Counted from the stretch's first letter, positions 1 through 5,293 are shown. The stretch: 7,141 nt of DNA from Pseudomonadota bacterium (GCA_003242425.1 QGUL01000088.1:1-7141), one strand, 5' to 3'. Notes: generated from the sequence alone by a model not told the origin. A program made the numbers and translations.

Positions 1-1604
1 CCGTAGTACTGACCCGCCGACGGCTCGTCGATCATGACCGCGACCACCAGGCGAGGGTCCGAGGCGGGCGCGAAGCCCACGAACGAGGAAACGTATTTGT
101 CGCGCGCATAACGGCCGTCGACCAGCTTGTGCGCCGTGCCCGTCTTGCCCGCGACGCGATAGCCCATGATCTGCGCGCGCGGCGCGGTGCCGCCCGGCTG
201 CACCGCGAGTTCCAGCATCTGGCGTACCGCCTGCGCCGTCTGCGGCGACAGCACGCGCTTGCCCTCAGGCGGCGTATCGACCTTGAGCAGCGACAGCGGC
301 ATCAGCTCGCCGTCGCGCGCGAACACCGTGTAGGCGCGGGCGAGCTGGATGAGGCTGACGGTGATCCCGTGACCGTAGGACATCGTCGCCTGTTCGATCG
401 GCTTCCAGCTCTTGTAAGGCCGTACCCGGCCGGCCGCCTCGCCGGGGAAGCCCAGCCGCGGCGGCGAACCGAAACCGATCTCCTCGAACATCTCGTACAT
501 GGCCGCGGGCGGCATCTCGAGCGCGATCTTGGCCGAACCGACGTTGCTCGAACGCTGGATCACCTCGGCCACGGTGAGCACGCTCTTCTCCTTGTCGTAA
601 TGGGAGTCGCGGATGGTGTTCGGGCCGATGGTGAGCGAACCGGGCGCGATGTCGATCGCGGTCTTGGGCGTGACCTTGCCGCGCTCCAGCGCCAGCGCGA
701 CTGTGATCGGTTTCAGGGTCGAACCGGGCTCGAACATGTCGGTGACGGCGCGGTTGCGCAACTGCGCCCCGGTCAGCCCGGCGCGGTTGTTGGGGTTGTA
801 GCTCGGCAGGTTCGCGAGAGCCAGCACTTCACCGGTGCGCACGTCGATCACCACGACCGCGCCGCCCTTGGCGCGGTGCTGGCGCACCGCTTCGCGCAAC
901 TGCCCGTACGCGAGACTCTGGATGCGCGAATCGAGCGCGAGCACCAGATCCTTGCCGTCGCGCGCGGCAGTGATGCTGCCCGCGTCCTCCACGATGCGGC
1001 CGCGCCGGTCCTTGATGACGCGGCGGCTGCCCGGCACGCCGGCAAGATGCGACTCGAACGCGAGCTCGATGCCTTCCTGACCGACGTCGTCGGCATTGGT
1101 GAAGCCGAGTACGTGCGCCATCACTTCGCCCGCCGGGTAGTAGCGCCGGTATTCGCGACTCAGGTGAATGCCGGGAATGCGCAGCGCGGCGACCTGCTCG
1201 GCGACCGCCGGTTCGAGCTGCCGCTTCAAGTAGACGAAATCGCGCTGGCTCGCGAGCCGCTTCTGCAGCTCGTCCCTGGACAGCCCGAGCAAGACAGCGA
1301 GTTCCTGCAATTGCTTCGCGGTGGCTTTGACGTCCGCGGGAATCGCCCACACCGCCTTCACCGGCGTGCTGATGGCGAGCGCCTCGCCGTTGCGGTCGAG
1401 GATCTTGCCGCGCGTGGCCGGCACTTCCAGCACGCGCGCGTAGCGCGATTCGCCCTTGGCCTGCAGGAAGTCCTCGTTCATCGCCTGCAGGTAGGCGGCA
1501 CGGCCGAGCAGCACCAGGAAGGCGGCACCGAAGAGCGCCAGCACCAGACGCGCGCGCCATACCGGCAGACGCAGTTCCAGCACCGGGCTCTGGCTGAACT
1601 TCAT
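1..1604 (-). CDS. ftsI: Peptidoglycan D,D-transpeptidase FtsI (PBP3), C-terminus cut by window edge
   Basis: Septal class B penicillin-binding protein that cross-links peptidoglycan at the division site as part of the divisome with FtsW and FtsQLB. 534 codons are visible. A short cytoplasmic N-terminus leads into one membrane helix (about residues 16-36). The non-catalytic pedestal motif RGKILDRNG is at 65-73. The transpeptidase domain has all three active-site motifs: STLK with nucleophile Ser295, SSN at 352-354, and KTGT starting at Lys487. E. coli PBP3 is 588 residues with Ser307 and Lys494, so about 45 residues are probably missing beyond the left edge. The ATG at 1604 is preceded by a strong GAGGAGG (1612-1618) seven bases upstream and overlaps the ftsL stop as ATGA, implying translational coupling. 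Identity is certain. No key residue is altered. Confidence 0.97.
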   Translation of the reverse strand, partial: MKFSQSPVLELRLPVWRARLVLALFGAAFLVLLGRAAYLQAMNEDFLQAKGESRYARVLEVPATRGKILDRNGEALAISTPVKAVWAIPADVKATAKQLQELAVLLGLSRDELQKRLASQRDFVYLKRQLEPAVAEQVAALRIPGIHLSREYRRYYPAGEVMAHVLGFTNADDVGQEGIELAFESHLAGVPGSRRVIKDRRGRIVEDAGSITAARDGKDLVLALDSRIQSLAYGQLREAVRQHRAKGGAVVVIDVRTGEVLALANLPSYNPNNRAGLTGAQLRNRAVTDMFEPGSTLKPITVALALERGKVTPKTAIDIAPGSLTIGPNTIRDSHYDKEKSVLTVAEVIQRSSNVGSAKIALEMPPAAMYEMFEEIGFGSPPRLGFPGEAAGRVRPYKSWKPIEQATMSYGHGITVSLIQLARAYTVFARDGELMPLSLLKVDTPPEGKRVLSPQTAQAVRQMLELAVQPGGTAPRAQIMGYRVAGKTGTAHKLVDGRYARDKYVSSFVGFAPASDPRLVVAVMIDEPSAGQYY

Positions 1605-1879
1605 CGCGCCGCCTCCTCGACGAGACGGACGACCTGCACCCGATGCGGCGCGGGACGGTCCATCTGCAGTCGCTCGCGCGCCAGCCGCTCGATGCGCTGG
1701 TGCGTACCCCAGGTGCTCTGCTCGAGCTGCAGTTGGCCCCATTCGATGTCGATCAGATGCGCACGCGCCTGCTCGCGCTCATGCGCGATCACGAGCTTGC
1801 GCGCCTTGTGCTGGGAGGTGACGAGCCCCAGCGCGCAAAGCGTGAGGACAGCCAGCAGAAGCAGATTAAGCCGCGCCAT
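1601..1879 (-). CDS. ftsL: Cell division protein FtsL
   Basis: Small bitopic divisome protein that forms the FtsQLB complex and signals activation of FtsWI. The 92-residue product has almost no cytoplasmic tail (MARLN). One membrane helix spans about residues 5-21, followed by a charged periplasmic segment (about 23-75) rich in Q, E, R and L with heptad-like leucine and isoleucine spacing, as expected for the FtsL coiled coil. It is shorter than E. coli FtsL (121 residues), mainly because the N-terminal tail is short, which I understand to be common in betaproteobacteria. Identity rests on this architecture plus its place between rsmH and ftsI, since the family is poorly conserved in sequence. 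Its start lies 33 bases after the rsmH stop, in the same frame. The Shine-Dalgarno is weak (GGGG about ten bases upstream), so coupling to rsmH translation is likely. The last codons contain the ftsI ribosome binding site. Confidence 0.93.
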   Translation of the reverse strand: MARLNLLLLAVLTLCALGLVTSQHKARKLVIAHEREQARAHLIDIEWGQLQLEQSTWGTHQRIERLARERLQMDRPAPHRVQVVRLVEEAAR

Positions 1880-1912
1880 TGTGGCAAACCCCGGTCTGCT
1901 TTCTGACGCAAT

Positions 1913-2833
1913 TCATGCCGCCACCTTTTCCGCAACCCGCAGGATCGCGCTGCGCGCACGCGGATTGGCCGCGATCTCCGCGGCGCCCGGCCTGATCGGC
2001 CTGCCGACCACGCGCAGCACGGGCTTGGGCATCTGCGCTTCCGTAAGCGGCAAGCCTTCGGGAACTTGCGGTCGCGACTGCTCGCGCAGGTAATGCTTGA
2101 CGATGCGGTCCTCCAGCGAATGGAAGGCGATCACCGCCAGGCGCCCGCCGGGCGCCAATGCTTCGACGGCCTGCGGCAGCGCTAACGACAACTCCTCAAG
2201 CTCCTGATTGATGTGAATCCGTATAGCCTGGAACGTGCGCGTCGCCGGATCCTGACCGGGTTCACGCGTGCGGACGGCGGCAGCCACGATACGGGCAAGC
2301 TCTCCTGTCGTGCGTATCCCGCCTGCGGACCGAGCAGCAACAATCGCCTTTGCAATCGGCCCAGCAAACCGTTCTTCGCCATAATTCCTGATCACTCCCT
2401 TCAGTTCCGCTTCGTCCACACGTGCCAGCCATTCGGCGGCCGTCTCCCCCTGTGTGCGGTCCATCCGCATGTCGAGCGGCGCGTCGGCGCGAAAGCTGAA
2501 ACCGCGCGCCGGCTCGTCGAGCTGCGGCGACGACACCCCCAGATCCAGCAGCACGCCGTGCACCGCGCGCACGCCCAGCTCTTGCAGCGTCGCGCGCAGA
2601 CGGCCGAAACGCGCGTGGCGGATCACGAAGCGCGGATCGTCGATCGATCGCGCCGCCTCCACCGCTTCCACGTCGCGGTCGAGTGCGATCAACCGGCCGC
2701 GCGGCCCGAGCCGGCGCAGAATCTCCCGGCTGTGCCCGCCTCGTCCGAAGGTGCCGTCCACATAGACGCCCTCGGGCTTGATCGCCAACGCATCGACCGC
2801 CTCCTGCAACAGGACGGTCCGGTGTTCGCTCAC
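1913..2833 (-). CDS. rsmH: 16S rRNA (cytosine1402-N4)-methyltransferase RsmH
   Basis: SAM-dependent methyltransferase (formerly MraW) that makes the N4 methylation of C1402 in the 16S rRNA P site. The 306-residue product (E. coli has 313) shows the family motifs in order: [10 protein letters not shown] at 26-35 and ALDRD at 50-54 (SAM site), DLGVSS at 97-102, RGFSF at 110-114, PLDMRMD at 119-125, FQAIRIHIN further on, and [10 protein letters not shown] at 237-246. The frame is open further upstream with ATGs at 2905 and 2893, but those would overlap the mraZ end and add residues before the conserved [11 protein letters not shown] therefore chose GTG at 2833, ten bases after the mraZ stop, with GGGTGG as a modest ribosome binding site. 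Second gene of the dcw operon. Function is certain; the exact start is likely. Confidence 0.96.
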   Translation of the reverse strand: MSEHRTVLLQEAVDALAIKPEGVYVDGTFGRGGHSREILRRLGPRGRLIALDRDVEAVEAARSIDDPRFVIRHARFGRLRATLQELGVRAVHGVLLDLGVSSPQLDEPARGFSFRADAPLDMRMDRTQGETAAEWLARVDEAELKGVIRNYGEERFAGPIAKAIVAARSAGGIRTTGELARIVAAAVRTREPGQDPATRTFQAIRIHINQELEELSLALPQAVEALAPGGRLAVIAFHSLEDRIVKHYLREQSRPQVPEGLPLTEAQMPKPVLRVVGRPIRPGAAEIAANPRARSAILRVAEKVAA

Positions 2834-2843
2834 ATGCCACCCG

Positions 2844-3287
2844 TCAGAGAACGAAATCTTCTGTACCGGAGGGCGGCTTCGAAGCCACTTCATCCATCGC
2901 CGCACCGAGCTGCGCTTCCCAGCGCTCCAGGCTCCAGAGCTCGAAGTGCGTGCCCTGTCCGACCAGCATGACGGACTTCTGGATCTCGGCCAGTCTGCGC
3001 AGTGCGGGAGGAATGAGGATGCGGCCGGAGCTGTCCGGCTCCAGCTCTTCGGCGTAACCGATGACCATGCGGCGCCACCAGCGGGCGTGCGCCTCCATGG
3101 TGGGCAGTTGGGCGATCTTGGCGCTGATGGGCTCGAAAGCCGCGCTCGGAAACAGCAACAGGCAGCGGTCCGGGTGGCCGGTCAGTACGACCCTGCCGGT
3201 CCCGGACAACAGCGCATCCCGATGCTTGGTCGGCACCGCAATGCGGCCCTTCGCATCGAGACTCAGCTCGCTTGCCCCTTGAAACAA
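2844..3287 (-). CDS. mraZ: Transcriptional regulator MraZ
   Basis: DNA-binding regulator of the dcw operon and its own promoter, forming ring-shaped oligomers. The 147-residue product has two AbrB/SpoVT-like half-domains, each with the family signature DxxGRxxxP: D11-AK-GR-IAV-P19 and D85-SS-GR-ILI-P. E. coli MraZ has 152 residues. No ATG fits. The frame is open to an ATG at 3347, but that lies within the operator and near the predicted transcription start and would add about 20 glycine-rich residues. The conserved beginning (M)[14 protein letters not shown] points to TTG at 3287, which has a perfect GGAGG (3295-3299) seven bases upstream. First gene of the operon. Four phased GTGG boxes in its promoter indicate autoregulation, as shown for E. 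coli MraZ. Confidence 0.96.
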   Translation of the reverse strand: MFQGASELSLDAKGRIAVPTKHRDALLSGTGRVVLTGHPDRCLLLFPSAAFEPISAKIAQLPTMEAHARWWRRMVIGYAEELEPDSSGRILIPPALRRLAEIQKSVMLVGQGTHFELWSLERWEAQLGAAMDEVASKPPSGTEDFVL

Positions 3288-3294
3288 GATGTTT

Positions 3295-3299
3295 CCTCC
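3295..3299 (-). promoter_or_regulatory. Ribosome binding site of mraZ, fixing a TTG start
   Basis: GGAGG on the minus strand, with a seven-base spacer (AAACATC) to the TTG at 3287. It sets the MraZ start at a non-ATG codon that matches the conserved N-terminus. It lies eight bases downstream of a 10-bp inverted repeat in the leader. Confidence 0.8.
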
Positions 3300-3307
3300 G
3301 CCCCCTG

Positions 3308-3332
3308 GGAAAGTGGCTTTATGCCACTTTCC
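3308..3332 (-). repeat. Perfect 10-bp inverted repeat in the mraZ leader
   Basis: Arms GGAAAGTGGC (3332 to 3323 on the minus strand) and GCCACTTTCC (3317 to 3308) flank a five-base loop, ATAAA. In DNA it sets the last direct MraZ box against an inverted copy. In the predicted mra transcript, which would start near 3349, it would form a 10-bp hairpin just upstream of the GGAGG. No U-tract follows, so it is not a standard terminator. Whether it acts as operator, RNA structure or both is open. Confidence 0.7.
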
Positions 3333-3357
3333 GCCACTTATTCCCACGTTTTGCCAC
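3313..3357 (-). promoter_or_regulatory. Predicted MraZ operator: four phased GTGG boxes
   Basis: On the minus strand GTGGC, GTGGG, GTGGC and GTGGC occur at 3353-3357, 3343-3347, 3333-3337 and 3323-3327, exactly 10 bases apart (one helical turn). An inverted copy at 3313-3317 keeps the same phase. E. coli MraZ is known to bind TGGGN repeats separated by five bases in Pmra, and this array matches that layout. The first box overlaps the -10 element and the second lies at the predicted start point, so bound MraZ would block the promoter. Repression is inferred from position. Confidence 0.85.
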
Positions 3358-3384
3358 TCTAGTGGAGAACCGATGGAGGGTCAA
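3356..3384 (-). promoter_or_regulatory. Pmra, sigma70-type promoter of the dcw operon
   Basis: On the minus strand, a -35 TTGACC (3379-3384), a 17-base spacer and a -10 TAGAGT (3356-3361). Predicted transcription start is near 3349, giving a leader of about 60 bases before the mraZ TTG. It overlaps the first MraZ box. This is the best promoter match found in the window. Confidence 0.75.
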
Positions 3385-3390
3385 GCGCCT

Positions 3391-3514
3391 TCTGTAAATT
3401 TTCTGCTGTTGTGACAATGACTTAGCGGCACTTGTTGAGACCAAAACTCGTTGAAAATAGGTTCAAGGAAATGAAGGAGATAGCCCACAAACCGAAAGTA
3501 TTTTGTGAGCTTTT
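3391..3514. other. AT-rich structured block upstream of Pmra, function unknown
   Basis: By hand count, 48 of the 120 bases from 3391 to 3510 are G or C (40%), against about two thirds in the flanks. The block has a 10-bp stem with 10-base loop (arms 3482-3491 and 3502-3511; one position is a G-U pair in minus-strand RNA). A competing 7-bp plus-strand stem pairs CCGAAAG at 3492-3498 with CTTTTGG at 3510-3516. A short inverted repeat TTGAA/TTCAA is at 3451-3465. It lies upstream of Pmra, so it could be an upstream promoter region, a small RNA on either strand, or the leader of a more distal mra transcript. A minus-strand frame is open to a TAA at 3422-3424 but has no ATG. From 3515 to about 3610 the DNA is GC-rich again and I see nothing specific in it. 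Confidence 0.45.
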
Positions 3515-3614
3515 GGGCGGTTCCGGCCCGCAACGACGGGGCAATTTGCGCAAGCGCACGACGGACGGATCGGCGGAGCGGCCGGGCGGCCGGCACCGCG
3601 GCGGACGGGGCGAC

Positions 3615-3620
3615 TAGAAT
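3615..3620 (+). promoter_or_regulatory. Possible -10 element for the small membrane protein gene
   Basis: TAGAAT lies 26 bases before the ATG at 3647 and would give a start near 3627. No recognisable -35 is found 16-18 bases upstream, where the DNA is GC-rich. Weak call based on the -10 hexamer and its distance to the gene. Confidence 0.35.
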
Positions 3621-3646
3621 CCCGCCCTGAAGGAAGGAGCTACTCC

Positions 3647-3832
3647 ATGTTGAAAACCGCCGCTATCACGTTCGGCCTGGGCGTAGCGCTCGCCTTCGGC
3701 GAATGGCTGCTCGCCCGGCGCAAGAAAGAGGGCGTCACCCCCGCCGACCGGCAACGGATGTTCGGCATCCTCCGGATCAGCGCCGCACTGGCACTCCTGG
3801 CCGGCTGGATCGCCTGGATGATGGCCGAATAA
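3647..3832 (+). CDS. Small two-helix membrane protein of unknown function
   Basis: 61 residues with two predicted membrane helices (about 4-23 and 39-59) joined by a short charged loop containing RRKKEG (24-29) and ADRQR. By the positive-inside rule the loop should face the cytoplasm. I do not recognise a family. A strong ribosome binding site (AAGGAAGGAG at 3630-3639, seven bases before the ATG) and a TAGAAT hexamer upstream argue that it is a real gene. It lies 36 bases upstream of a Gdx/SugE-type transporter on the same strand, so the two may be co-transcribed. It could be an accessory subunit or simply a neighbour; nothing in the sequence decides this. Confidence 0.7.
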   Translation: MLKTAAITFGLGVALAFGEWLLARRKKEGVTPADRQRMFGILRISAALALLAGWIAWMMAE

Positions 3833-3838
3833 TTCACC

Positions 3839-3853
3839 TGCGGCGCCGCCGCA
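3839..3853 (+). repeat. Small GC hairpin between the membrane protein gene and sugE
   Basis: Arms TGCGGC and GCCGCA with a GCC loop form a 6-bp stem in the 36-base gap, just before the GGGG ribosome binding site of the transporter gene. It lacks the ACGR loops of the guanidine-II riboswitch and has no T-tract. Possibly chance in GC-rich DNA. Confidence 0.3.
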
Positions 3854-3868
3854 TCCCGGGGAACAAGC

Positions 3869-4189
3869 ATGCACTGGTTCTATCTCGCCCTGGCCGGGGC
3901 GCTGGAAATCGTCTGGGCCGTCGGGCTCAAGTACACCGAGGGCTTCACCCGCCCCATGGCCACCCTCGTCACCGTCGCGGCAATGGTCGGCAGCGTAGTG
4001 CTGCTCGGCCTCGCCCTTCGCGCCATCCCTGTCGGCACGGGCTACGCTGTCTGGACCGGCATCGGCGCGGCCGGCACCGCGATCCTCGGCATCCTGCTGT
4101 TCGGCGAGCCGGCCACGGCAGCGCGCCTGGGCTGCATCGGGCTCATCGTCGCGGGCATCGTCGGCCTGAAACTAGTGTCGCCGGTCTGA
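3869..4189 (+). CDS. sugE: SMR-family transporter of the Gdx/SugE type (predicted guanidinium exporter)
   Basis: 106-residue inner-membrane protein with four helices, the standard length of small multidrug resistance transporters, which act as antiparallel dimers exchanging substrate for protons. Glu13 in helix 1 ([14 protein letters not shown]) is the conserved proton and substrate carboxylate. Trp16, Ser42, Tyr59 and Trp62 are also present, together with [13 protein letters not shown] at 54-66 and GLKL at 99-102. This is the pattern of E. coli SugE (now Gdx) rather than EmrE. Characterised members export guanidinium, and some also move a few quaternary ammonium compounds. The ATG at 3869 has a GGGGAA ribosome binding site. 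Many gdx genes sit behind guanidine riboswitches; none is visible in the 36-base gap. Family is certain; substrate is inferred from subfamily residues. Confidence 0.93.
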   Translation: MHWFYLALAGALEIVWAVGLKYTEGFTRPMATLVTVAAMVGSVVLLGLALRAIPVGTGYAVWTGIGAAGTAILGILLFGEPATAARLGCIGLIVAGIVGLKLVSPV

Positions 4190-4203
4190 AAGCACGCGCG
4201 GCG

Positions 4204-4233
4204 TTGAAGCGCCGCCCGCGCTCGTGCGATCAT
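4204..4233 (+). promoter_or_regulatory. Possible promoter for a leaderless thioesterase transcript
   Basis: TTGAAG (4204-4209) is followed by a weak -10-like stretch, TGCGATCAT (4225-4233). A start seven or so bases downstream would fall at or next to the ATG at 4240. The gene has no Shine-Dalgarno, which fits a leaderless mRNA. The TTGAAG is also the loop of a GCGGCG/CGCCGC inverted repeat (4198-4215). Weak evidence. Confidence 0.3.
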
Positions 4234-4239
4234 CGCCGC

Positions 4240-4662
4240 ATGAGTCAACTGTCGCGCGTACGCATTCCCTTCGTCGAACACCTCGGCATCCGCCTGCTCG
4301 AACAATCCAAGGAACGCGCGGTGATCGCGCTCGACAAACGGCCCGAATTGCTCAATAGCTGGGGCTCCATGCACGGCGGCGTGATCATGACCATGCTCGA
4401 CTACGTCATGGGCGCCGCGGTGCGCGGCCACTACGAGGCCGACCAGAGCGTGCTCACCGTCGACATGTCGCTCGGCTTCATGAACGCGGCCTTCAGCGAG
4501 AGCATCACCGCCGAGGGCAGAGTGCTGCACAGCGGTCGCTCCACCGCCTTCTGCGAAGCCGAGGCGCGCGACCACAACGGCACCCTGCTCGCCAAGGCGA
4601 TCGGCACGTTCAAACTGCTGCCGAAGGCGGGCGGCCGGGAAGAAATGCGCAGCGAATCCTGA
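4240..4662 (+). CDS. PaaI-family hotdog-fold thioesterase
   Basis: Predicted acyl-CoA thioesterase of 140 residues, close to the usual 130-150 for the family. The hotdog signature is clear: LNSWGSMHGGVIMTMLDYVMG, with Asn39, Gly42, His45-Gly46-Gly47 and Asp54, the residues forming the CoA-ester site in PaaI-like enzymes. The C-terminal strand ends in AKAIGTFKLLP, typical of this group. Substrate is unknown. There are no phenylacetate genes nearby, so a paa role is not supported. The ATG at 4240 begins the conserved N-terminal region. The frame is open further upstream, but only across sugE in a different frame. No ribosome binding site is visible, suggesting a leaderless transcript or coupling to sugE, which ends 50 bases upstream. 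Confidence 0.9.
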   Translation: MSQLSRVRIPFVEHLGIRLLEQSKERAVIALDKRPELLNSWGSMHGGVIMTMLDYVMGAAVRGHYEADQSVLTVDMSLGFMNAAFSESITAEGRVLHSGRSTAFCEAEARDHNGTLLAKAIGTFKLLPKAGGREEMRSES

Positions 4663-4696
4663 GCGTGCAGGCTCGGCGCTCAGCGCGAAGCGCGCT
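4660..4696. terminator. Inverted repeats at the convergent ends of the thioesterase and TonB-like genes
   Basis: TGAGCG (4660-4665) and CGCTCA (4677-4682) form a 6-bp inverted repeat whose outer bases are the two stop codons of the converging genes. Next to it, AGCGCG/CGCGCT (4682-4687 and 4691-4696) forms a tight stem with an AAG loop. There is no T-tract, so intrinsic termination would be weak. Candidate bidirectional terminator by position only. Confidence 0.3.
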
Positions 4697-5207
4697 TGGT
4701 GACGATCCCTTCGGCGCCCATCTGCCTGCCCGCGAGCGTACGCAGCTGGAAGCGGCCGTCCTCGCGGAACAGCCAGGTTTCGAGATAGCTCACCGCCCGG
4801 GCATCGCCCAGCAGCTCGGACGAGGGCTTGGGAAGAAGACCGGCCTTGCGCACGCTTTCCACCGCGGTGCGTTCCAGATCCTTGAAACCGTTCGAACGAT
4901 GCACCGCGACGTCGACGGGACGGCCCTCCTCGTCCACGGTGATCTTCAGTACCACCACGGATTTGAGCAGCGGCGGCAATTCGCCGCCGAAGGTCCGCTT
5001 GGGCTGCGCGGCGTAAATGCGTTCCGCCACGGCACGCTTATAGGCGTGGAGCGCCGCGTTGTGCGGCGCCGGTTTCGCTCTTACGACGCGCGGTCCGGTC
5101 TGCGCCGGCGTCTCCTGCGTCGCTTTGCGCGGTTCCTCGGTAGTCGCGCAGCCGGTCAGAATGGCAAGGATGACGAGCGCCGCGCGCAGACGTTCACTGT
5201 GCCGCAT
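4680..5207 (-). CDS. Lipoprotein with TonB-like C-terminal domain
   Basis: 175 residues. A basic, hydrophobic signal peptide ends in the lipobox LTGC with Cys20, followed by Ala21, which predicts outer-membrane sorting by the E. coli +2 rule. A linker rich in T, P, E and R covers about 21-55. Residues 75-158 resemble a TonB C-terminal fold: LLKSVVVLKITVDEEGRPVDV, then SNGFKDLERTAVESVRKAG, and YLETWLF near the end. True TonB proteins are anchored in the inner membrane by a helix that touches ExbB/ExbD, and no such helix is present. No exbB, exbD or TonB-dependent receptor gene is nearby, so energy transduction is doubtful. An alternative start at 5222 adds five residues, but GGAG seven bases before 5207 favours MRHSER. 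It may be an envelope scaffold or a TonB-like adaptor. Confidence 0.8.
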   Translation of the reverse strand: MRHSERLRAALVILAILTGCATTEEPRKATQETPAQTGPRVVRAKPAPHNAALHAYKRAVAERIYAAQPKRTFGGELPPLLKSVVVLKITVDEEGRPVDVAVHRSNGFKDLERTAVESVRKAGLLPKPSSELLGDARAVSYLETWLFREDGRFQLRTLAGRQMGAEGIVTKRASR

Positions 5208-5269
5208 GAGAGTCTCCAACATGAATGCGCGCAGCCTAGCACGGCCGCAGTTTATGCTGTTGTCATAGA

Positions 5270-5293
5270 CGTGAACTGCTTCACGCATGCGTG
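5270..5293. promoter_or_regulatory. Overlapping palindromes in a divergent intergenic region, possible operator
   Basis: CGTGAA and TTCACG (5270-5275 and 5280-5285) flank CTGC. Overlapping this is the perfect 12-bp palindrome CACGCATGCGTG (5282-5293). Both lie in the 164-base gap between the divergent TonB-like lipoprotein gene and the 160-residue membrane protein gene. The shared CGTG/CACG element suggests a regulator binding site. No convincing promoter could be placed around it; the best weak minus-strand candidate is TTCACG with TAAACT 15 bases on. The rest of the gap shows nothing else clear. Confidence 0.4.

Noticed and set aside
829..1560. A 243-codon minus-strand open frame inside ftsI
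   Set aside because: It is in a different frame of the same strand, contained within the ftsI coding sequence, and its product is low-complexity R/A/G-rich.
1880..1915. rsmH stop and ftsL in the same frame, suggesting an RsmH-FtsL fusion by TGA readthrough
   Set aside because: The 33-base spacer is in frame by chance (one in three). No readthrough signal is visible, and FtsL needs its own N-terminal membrane helix.
129..2093. A 654-codon open frame on the plus strand opposite ftsI, ftsL and rsmH
   Set aside because: It is antisense to three certain genes. Its protein is arginine-, histidine- and alanine-rich low-complexity sequence with no domain, as expected from GC-rich codon bias on the opposite strand.
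1913..2905. RsmH starting at the upstream ATG (2905), giving 330 residues
   Set aside because: It would overlap the mraZ end by about 60 bases and add residues not found before the conserved [10 protein letters not shown] start. GTG at 2833 fits family length and spacing.
3482..3514. An intrinsic terminator on the plus strand ending a small RNA
   Set aside because: The stem has a C-A mismatch on that strand and only four T residues follow. No plus-strand promoter could be placed upstream, so it is left as a structural observation rather than called.
3381..3596. A 71-codon minus-strand open frame upstream of mraZ as a gene
   Set aside because: It crosses the -35 of Pmra and the structured AT-rich block, half of it is GC-rich arginine/alanine sequence, and a second frame is equally open. 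Kept only as a question about the block, not as a CDS.
3833..3868. A guanidine-II (mini-ykkC) riboswitch before sugE
   Set aside because: Only one 6-bp GC stem with a GCC loop is present; the two ACGR-loop hairpins of the motif are missing and the gap is only 36 bases.
3703..4239. An upstream extension of the thioesterase frame across the small membrane protein and sugE genes
   Set aside because: The extension is R/H/P-rich shadow sequence in another frame of two well-supported genes; the hotdog domain starts at 4240.
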